From positions 94,859,345 to 94,923,344 of the forward strand of contig CP136061.1 in assembly GCA_032622095.1 (NCBI GenBank): DNA of 64,000 nucleotides, read 5' to 3'. Source of the DNA: Siphonodentalium dalli (lineage: Eukaryota; Mollusca; Scaphopoda; Gadilida; Siphonodentaliidae). The position numbers were made by a program, and so were the translations under genes. Under the pieces are notes generated by a model. That model worked only from the letters and a program-made list of their open reading frames with translations, made no database searches and had not been told where the DNA came from. This document shows positions 12,772 to 21,700 of this stretch, one piece after another (position 1 is the first letter of the stretch; every line of letters starts with the position of its first letter).

Positions 12772-15700
12772 GCTCACAGGAAAAATATGTTGCACAAAGA
12801 CTTATAATTTCAGTTTTTACTGTGCACCTTGTAAATCTGTGTACAGCATGATCTCCAGGATATGCACATGTCAGTATATATGGCACAAATATATAAATAG
12901 TTAATGGTACTCAATCCGATTAAGCACCACTAAATTACTATTTCTTTGGCTTTGGGGGTAAAAAATATTTGATTCAAGTTGAGGAACCCACCCATCTAAG
13001 CTCAGAGTGATCAGATATCGTTTTTTGAAGTTTGTTAATTTTTGGAGATGTGGCCAGAATCACGTGCTCAAACGGACAAATTGCGGGTGTAAGATGGATA
13101 ACTCGAAAATCAAGTGGTTACTATTAACAATAATAACCACTTGATGGTAGAGTTATCCATCTTACACGCAATTTGATGGGTGGGTTCCTCGACTTGAATC
13201 AAATATTTTTTACCCCCAAAGACAAAGAAATAGTAATTTAGGGGTGCTTAACCTGATTGAGTACCTTTAAATATTTTGATTTAAAAAATTGTACCAAAAA
13301 ACAGTTGCTTATATTATTATGTTAACCGTTCTGTGTCAATCTTTAAACCCAGAATGTTACGTAACTCAACTCTAGGTGAAAGGTTTTTTTTTAAGGTTGT
13401 TCCATGGGTATCATCAGTCTGTGTATTGTGTAATATCTCATTGTGTCATCCTGATCATAACAAGGTCATTTCGATCAGACATATAGATCTTACGTACAAA
13501 TTTACCAGCATGAAGCTTTTGTATGAAACACAAACATTTTTGGCCAATTGAATTGACTGACTTATTTTTCTCGATAGACATTGATGAATGTGCCAGCTCA
13601 TCACCCTGCTCATTCAACGCTGAGTGTCATAACACAGTCGGGAGTTATTACTGTGTGGCATGTGAATCGGGGTACAGCATCGTCTCTGGGATATGTACAG
13701 GTTAGTAAGCACAATTTCCAAACACAAATTTTAACTGGAAGACTCGATCATGCCATGAATCTCTACCGAGGCTACGCCCATGAAGTTTGTACAGTAATTC
13801 CCTAAATAATCGACTCCTTAACCACAGCAGAATTATGGGTAACTTTTCAGGATTTAGTCGGAAATATGGCTTTTTGCCATTCATCGGAAAGAGTTCAGTG
13901 AGAGCTTTCCGATGAATGGCAACAAGCCATATTTCTGACTAAATCCTGAAAAGTTACCCATAATTCTGCTGTGGTTAAGGAGTCATATATTTAGGACATT
14001 ACTGTAGTAAATAACTACTTGCAGAAACATTATTTGCAATTCTTATCCAGGTTCATGTGCAGCCTTGAAAGCCTGGAATAGCTTTGAGTCTGACATAAGC
14101 CTTGAAATAGTGTGTTTGTTATTTGGGAAGTATCTACATATTTGCAGAAGATAAAATTCATAATCGAGGTGACTAATGGGTGAACATCACCAACTTCAAC
14201 TGGGGAGCTTCAATCTGATCCTAGGTCTCCCATAGCTGTTGAGGCCTAAGCAGAATGAGGTTCCCAGAGGGTGAATTTAGTAATGCTAGCCAGCTGTGTG
14301 CGATAGCATCACTAAATTTGTACTTTGGGGACCTCATTATACAAATGACAGACACACTATTTCAGATAACATCAAATGGCAATAGAGCACTTGGATTTTT
14401 AAAGAGAAACCTTAAGGTAGCATCTATAGATATCAAGAATAGAGCATATCGAGTACTCGTCAGGCCCAAACTTGAATATAGCGCTCAATATGGGACCCAC
14501 ATCACAAAGGACAAATAGACAAATTAGAAAAAGTACAACGCTGCTCAGCCAGATATGTCTCAAACAGATTTCATAACATCAGTTCAGTCACCGAGATGCT
14601 TGACAACCTTCACTGGCAAAGCCTATAAGAGAGACGACTTAAATCCAGACTCACTATGCTTTACAAAATTAATAACAATTTCATCTTTTCTGATTCAAAT
14701 AATGTATACTCATCCCTAAATCCAAAACTACACGATCCTCTGTAAACAAAGCAAACTTCATCCAGATAGGCACAACATCAGACAATTACAAATACTCTTT
14801 TTACCCCCGAACTGTCACTCAATGGAATAATTTAACACAAGACTCTGTATCTTCTGAGGATGTGGGGGGCTTCAAGACGACGCTATCGCCTGATGTCTTG
14901 AAGCCTCTTATCCTCCTAGACCACACCAACAAGTAAGCAACTGAGATTGTACATGGTTTTAACTGTTTTTAATACGAAAACTACCCTTTTATTAATAGTA
15001 TAAAAATACCCAAAAAATTCCACTCAACGGCTAATAATGGTCAGCAAATGACCGATGGCTGTAACCGGAAGAAGAAGAAGATGACTTGAGTGATTCTATA
15101 GTTCCCAGATTCCGATTATTGAGGGTTCCAAAATAAAATGACAACTGCAGCTTAATGATGGAATTTATTTACTCAGTTGGTAAAATTTACTCTGATGAAT
15201 ATGTTTCATCTTGGAGTACTTGAGAGCCAGGGTCTGACAAAAATGCTAAAAAAAATGGCCCGTAAGAGTTCTGAGTTGCTTTTATCCCCGCAAACGAAGG
15301 GATATAGTAATGGATTCCATCCATCTGTTCATAACAACTTTGGAGCTCATGTCTCATTCATTTTAAAGGTACTCAATCCGAATTAATGCTCCTAAATTAC
15401 TATTTCTTTGGCTTCGGGGGTAAAAAATATTTGATTCGAGTCGAGGAACCCACCCATCAAAGCTCGGAGTGATCAGATATGGATTTTTGAAGTTTGTTTA
15501 TTTCTCGAGATGTGGCCCAGAAAACACGTTGTCAAACGGACAAATTGCGGATGAAGATGGATAACGCTAAAAAATAATGGTAATAATAACCACTTGATTT
15601 TAGAGATTAATATTATTCACCATAAGGTGTCTGACCTGTTCATGCCCTCTGGATATATTGTCCTTAGTAGGAACATCCAGTTTTATATTGTTTCGCCGAC

Positions 15701-18700
15701 GTCGAGTATTGTGCTCGATGTATGAGTCAGTGTTTGAGACATGTGACATGACGTGAGTGGTAGATGTGTTTGCTGGCTAGCTTTAGTGAGCATTTGGTAT
15801 ATCCCTGATGTGTTGTTGGATTCTTGTTGTAAGAGTTTAAAAAGATAGGTGATGGGTCCTGGCCTTGTATGAAGGACTTTTGTGAAGGGGGATATTGGTT
15901 TCCATGTGTGGAGGTGTATCATGTTTTCTGGCGGGATGTGATAGGACACGCCTTCGTTTTGCGTTCCTATTATCCTTGTTCGAGTTTGGTTCACCTGTGT
16001 CGGATTGTTCCGACTTTTGTGTCTGTGGTGAGCCGTAAATCGTTGGATGATTGTGCGGGTGTGATTTGTGTAGTCATATAGTAAGTAGTCGGGGTGATTA
16101 GTTACAAGATTAAAATTTGGCAAGGGAAGCCTAACTGTCTTAGTATAGCGTTTGTAGAGTTGAGTCTCATAAGTAAATTGCTTGTTAAGTATGATAACTT
16201 AAGGTAATAAGTATTTGGTATACTTCACTATGTTTATAGTTTAGTAGGTTTACTGATTTCGCACAAACAATTAGACAACACACAATCACGTGATTGCAAA
16301 TGGACACCACGCGCCTTTTTACACAAATAGATACGGAAAACCAAGTTTAAACATCTATTCATGCCCACTACGGATGAATATCTATAAAAACCAAACTTGC
16401 AACGCAAATAACATATCCAATAGGCAAAACAACCGCCGCAAACACTACCATTGTACACAAACAACCTCAATTCACAGTACGTTCCCCGAACATATCTCTA
16501 TTATCATAGCTCCTCTGTATCTCTATTATCATAGCTCCTCTGTATCTCTATTATCATAGCTCCTCTGTATCTCTATTATCATAGCTCCTCTGTATCTCTA
16601 TTATCATAGCTCCTCTGTATCTCTATTATCATAGCTCCTCTGTATCTCTATTATCATAGCTCCTCTGTATCTCTATTATCATAGCTCATGTTTTAATTTT
16701 TATCTTTATTATACTTTACGGGGGACCAATATCCACATGCAAAACATTTCTTTTATTTTTATCATTATTGACCTTAGAAAATTAACCCTTTGAGTGCCAG
16801 GGGCCGATCTCATCGGCCCTAAACCTACAAATAAGTCTGTTAAAGAATATAAGAATAAATTATTAAAATTGTAAAAAATTGTAAAAAAAAAAAAAAAAAA
16901 ATTGTTAGGCCAATGCATTCTCTTATATATGTGAGGCGACCTATGGTCGACTCGCATATATAAGAGAATGCATTGGCACAGGGTATATGGGTTGATACAG
17001 AAATCGACCTGGCACTCAAAGGGTTAAACGTACATGGCTCATTCGAGCTAACAAATTTTGTCTACATAATTTGAAAGGAGGTATATAAGATAGGGTGAAA
17101 AATACACAAAATTGTTATATAATAGCTTCATATATATATATGCTCTGATAAATACTTGCCATGGTGTCAAAGCCATTTTCCAGCTGTTTTAAATTTTTAA
17201 GTTAAACAAAAGCTCTTTATTTATACCATTTCCGTAACAGACTAACACAGAACGCTCTTTTCTGTTCCATGCCATGCAAACGGCTGCTTTTTGTTTCCAT
17301 GGGACCCAAACTTCCTGTTCTAAGTTGTATTTCGTATTACTCCAATGCGTCTTTCGGGGACATATAATGCTCATGAAATGGTAGTTCAAGTATTTATTGA
17401 TCTATTTCGATATACGGAAAACTTCAAAAGGGAATATTAATTGGTGTATTTTGGAGAGCAAACCGTCAAATGGCTTTAAATTAATAATCCTCAGCCAAAA
17501 CCACCTCTGTGGAGAATACAATTTTCATTTTAGCCATAGGTGTCGATGGTTCATGGTCGAGCTGGATTCCTGAGACTTGCTCCGTGCCATGTGGCAGTAC
17601 TGGTAGCATTCGATGGACCCGTGTGTGCGACAATCCTGTCCCATCAGGCGGAGGACTGCCTTGTGAAGGAATCAGCTCAACGTTGACAAGCTGTCATCTT
17701 GGCAGCTGCTCTGGTATGTTATTTAACCCTTTCATGGCTGGAGCTTCCTCATAACCTGTGCCAATGCATTCTCTTATATATCTCTTTTGCTACCAATCTC
17801 TCATAAATTTGAGTTACCCATAAATGCAAGTTACCCAGTCGCTGCCAATAGCGCATTTATGTGAATTCAGGGGTGCATCTGGTATAAGGGAGTAATTGTA
17901 TTATTTTGTTGCTTTACAAATACATTTTTCAGAGACCATCATGTGGTTTGATATGTTATACTTCCTTTTTCAGAGACTAACGTGTGGTCTGAATTCATAT
18001 TGAGTGACTGTAGCAGAAGCTGTGGAGAGGGTACCAGAACCATGTATCGAGAATGTGTTGGAGGAACAAGTTGTCAAGGCAGCAATCAGTATATTATATC
18101 CTGTAACCTCGGCGATTGTGTTGGTAAGTTTTATCTAAACTGTACACCGCAAAAATGACCACATTAGAAAAAATAGCAGTACTCTTTCTTAAAGGTACTC
18201 AATCCGATCAGACGCTTCTAAATTGGATTCGGGGGTAAAAAAATATTTTATTTCGATAACTAGTGTATCTTCATCAGGACCAGGATGGCGTGTGTAGAGG
18301 CGGATTTTGCCTGTCCTTTCATACTCGAGATTGGTTGAGCATGTGTTTTGATTGGTCAATGAGTGAAGGTCAGTAGGTTGTGGACCTGGAGGGGGTCATG
18401 AGGTGGTGTGCGGGTATATTGCGGGTATGTTTTCCCGTTGAGATTTGCGGGTAGTTTGTGCGGGTATATGGTCGCTTCCCAGTGGCTGAAGTTCAGTGCG
18501 GGTAGTTGTGCGGATATATTGGATGGGGTGCTCCAAATATATCAGTTGGCCCTTGATTTCTGTTTACGTTATGCGGGTAGTTTGTGCGGGTATGTTTTTT
18601 ACCAGACACTGTGGTCCAGTGCGGGTAGTAGTAGCGGGTATGTTGGATACATTGCTACAGATGACCTGGTGTGCACTTGGATTTGAGTATGAATGTTTGG

Positions 18701-21700
18701 AGTATATGGTATACAAGGCTGATAAACAACGGGATATAGTAATGGATTCCGTCCATCTGTTCATAGCAACGTCGGAGCTCTCTGTCTGAGTCATTTTAAT
18801 GTTGGAATACAGTAATGCCCTAAATAATCGACTTCTTAACCACAGCAGAATTATGGGTATGAGAGCTTTCCAATGAATGGCAACAAGCCATATTTACGAC
18901 TAAATCCTGAAAAATTCATTTTTAACAGAGTTATGGCCCTTAGTTTGAAAACTTTGATCTCTATATCTCTTTTATCATAGCTCATGTTTGAATTACTAGT
19001 ATCTTTATTATATTATGAGGAAGCACGTGAGGAGCAGTATCTGCATATCCACATGCAAAACATTTCTTTTATTCTTTTATTTTGATAATTATTGACCTTA
19101 GAAAATTTAACGGACATGGCTCATTCGAGCTTCCAAATTTTGTGGGGCCTCGGTGGCTCAATCGGTTAGGGGTACAACTCCAAGCCGTTTCGCTCTCCAG
19201 CGCTGGCGATTAGGGTTCAAATCCACATGTTTCCATCGTGGACTTTGTAACTCGAAATCGTTATCTGGTGGAGTTACCAGTTACTCGCCGATGGCCGTTG
19301 GTTTGCCGCACATGGTTGACGAGTTTATCAGCCATTGAAATCACTGTTAGATTAGTCGCAAGTGTGTGGATTTCCTCCACCACTAAAACTGGCAATGTCG
19401 TGATATGGCCTTAGTGGCTAAAGCGACAATAAACCCCAATTAATCAATCAATCAATCCATCCAAATTTTGTCTACATATTTTGGAAGGAGATATAAGACA
19501 GCTTGAAAAATACACAAATGTTTTTACACCGGCTTACTTACTTACCATGGTGTCAAAGCCATTTTCCAGCTGTTTTTAATTGTTTGCACAGAAGTGAAAC
19601 AAACGTTCTTTATTTATACCATATTGGGAATAGACTAACACAAAATGATCTTTTCTGTTCCATGCCATGCAAATGGCTGTTTTTTGTTTACATGGGGCCC
19701 AATCATCCTGTTCAAAGTTGTGTTTTGTATTACTCCAATGCATCCTTCTGGGACATATAATGCTCGTGAAAAGGTAGTTCAAGTATTTATTGACCTATTT
19801 CGATATAAGGAAAACTTCAAAAGGGAATATTAATTGGTGTATTTTGGAGAGCAAACCGTCATATGGCTTTAAATTAGTAATCCTCAGGTCATCAGCCAAA
19901 ACCACCTCTGTGGAGAATACAATTTTCATTTCAGCTGTAGGTGTCGATGGTTCATGGTCGAGCTGGATTCCTGAGACTTGCTCCGTGCCGTGTGGCAGTA
20001 CTGGTAGCATTCGATGGACCCGTGTGTGCGACAATCCTGTCCCATCAGGTGGAGGACTTCAGTGTGACGGAATCAGCTCAACGTTGACAAGCTGTCATCT
20101 TGGCAGCTGCTCTGGTATGTTATTTAACCCTTTCATGGCTGGAGCTTCCTCATAACCTGTGCCAATTCATTCTCTTATATATCTCTTTCGCTACCAATCT
20201 CTCATAAATTTGAGTTACCCAGTCGCTGACAATAGCGCATTTATGCAAATTCAGGGGTGCATCTGGTATAAGGGAGTAATTGTATTATTTTGTTGAATTA
20301 CGAATACATTTTTCAGAGATCATAATGTGATTTGATTGGTTATACTTCCTTTTTCAGAGACTAACGTGTGGTCTGATTTCATATTGAGTGACTGCAGCAG
20401 AAGCTGTGGAGAGGGTACCAGAACCTTATATCGAGAATGTGTTAGAGGAACAAGTTGTCAGGGCAACAATCAGTATATAATATCTTGTAACCTCGGCGAT
20501 TGTGTTGGTAAGTTTTATCTAATCTGTACACCGCAGAAATTACCACTTTAGAAAAAATGACTACTTTTTCTTAAAGGTACTCAATCCGATCAGACGCACC
20601 TAAATGACTATTTCTTTGGCTTCGGGGGTTAAAAATGTGAATCGAGTTGAGGAACCCACCCATCAAAGCTCAGAGTGATCAGATATCGATTTTTGAAGTT
20701 CGTTAATTTCTCGAGATGTGGCCCAGAAAACACGTGCTCAAACGGACAAATTGCGGACGAGGATGGATAACTCTAAAATCAAAGGGTTATTATTATTCAT
20801 TATCTTGATCCGCAATTTGTCTGTTTGACCACGTGTTTTCTGGGCCACATCTCGAGAAATTAACAAACTTCAAAAATCGATATCTGATCACTCTGAGCTT
20901 TGATGGGTGGGTTCCTCGACTCGAATCAAATATTTTTTACCCCGAAGCCAAAGAAATAGTCATTTCGGAGCGTCTGATCGGATTGAGTACCTTTAAAAGC
21001 ATCATCATAGTAAATCAGCAGGACCCACCAGCATCATAGTACATTAGCAGGACCACTTGACTAGGCTATTACGACACCATTGTCATCCATCTAAGGAGAA
21101 GCATAGCCGTAAAGGCACCATAATGTTTGGGGGGGGGGGGGGCTGATACTTTTTGCCTGAATTTTGTACATGATATATTCATGGTTGTAACACAGTTTTT
21201 TGCAGAATATACCATGTATATACACAGAAATATAACAAACTAGATTCAAATTAACTTTAAATATTTATAATTCTGCCAGAATTGTGAAAAATACTGTATT
21301 GTGCCACAATTCCCCCCTGAAATACCATTCAATTTGCCCGAATTTGACCAAAAATATCTCCAATTTGCCCCAAAGTTGCCCGAATTTTGAGCTTTCAAAA
21401 CGTTTTTGGGGATGCAGCGCTCCCAGCCCCCCTGGCCCGTGTGGCTCGGGGAGGATGCAATCCAAGCTGAAATTTATTTACAGTAATGCTCTAATAATCG
21501 ACTCCTTAACCACAGCATAATTATGGGTAAGATCTTTCCGATGAATGGCAACAAGCCATATTTCCGACTAAATCCTGAAAAATTACCCATAATTCTGCTG
21601 TGGTTAAGGAGTCGATTATTTAGGACATTACTTATATGCACATCTTCATTTTTCAGGTGTCGGCAGCTGGTCGGGATGGACAAGAGTTGGTACATGCAAT

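Larger units (their letters stand above)
16495..18180 (+). repeat. TSP1 exon-pair cassette, copy 1
   Basis: This segment and 18955-20570 are direct duplicates that cover intron, the 180-base TSP1 exon, the short intron and the 150-base TSP1 exon. Copy-specific insertions are the 25-bp minisatellite expansion and a TTAA MITE here, and a SINE in copy 2. A truncated CCCTTTCATGGCTGGAGC element after the first exon is present in both copies and so is older than the duplication. Confidence 0.9.
18955..20570 (+). repeat. TSP1 exon-pair cassette, copy 2
   Basis: This is the direct duplicate of 16495-18180. It holds one unit of the 25-bp repeat, lacks the TTAA MITE, and carries a SINE. Confidence 0.9.

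Noticed and set aside
14051-14094. Possible small exon after the acceptor CTTATCCAG (G-S-C-A-A-L-K-A-W-N-S-F)
   Set aside because: The frame runs straight into a MITE with no usable donor. Joining 13700 to 17534 already keeps phase and domain continuity.
19144-19225. tRNA gene
   Set aside because: Boxes A and B are present, but the sequence does not fold as a tRNA and is the head of a SINE with target duplication and an ATCA-type tail.
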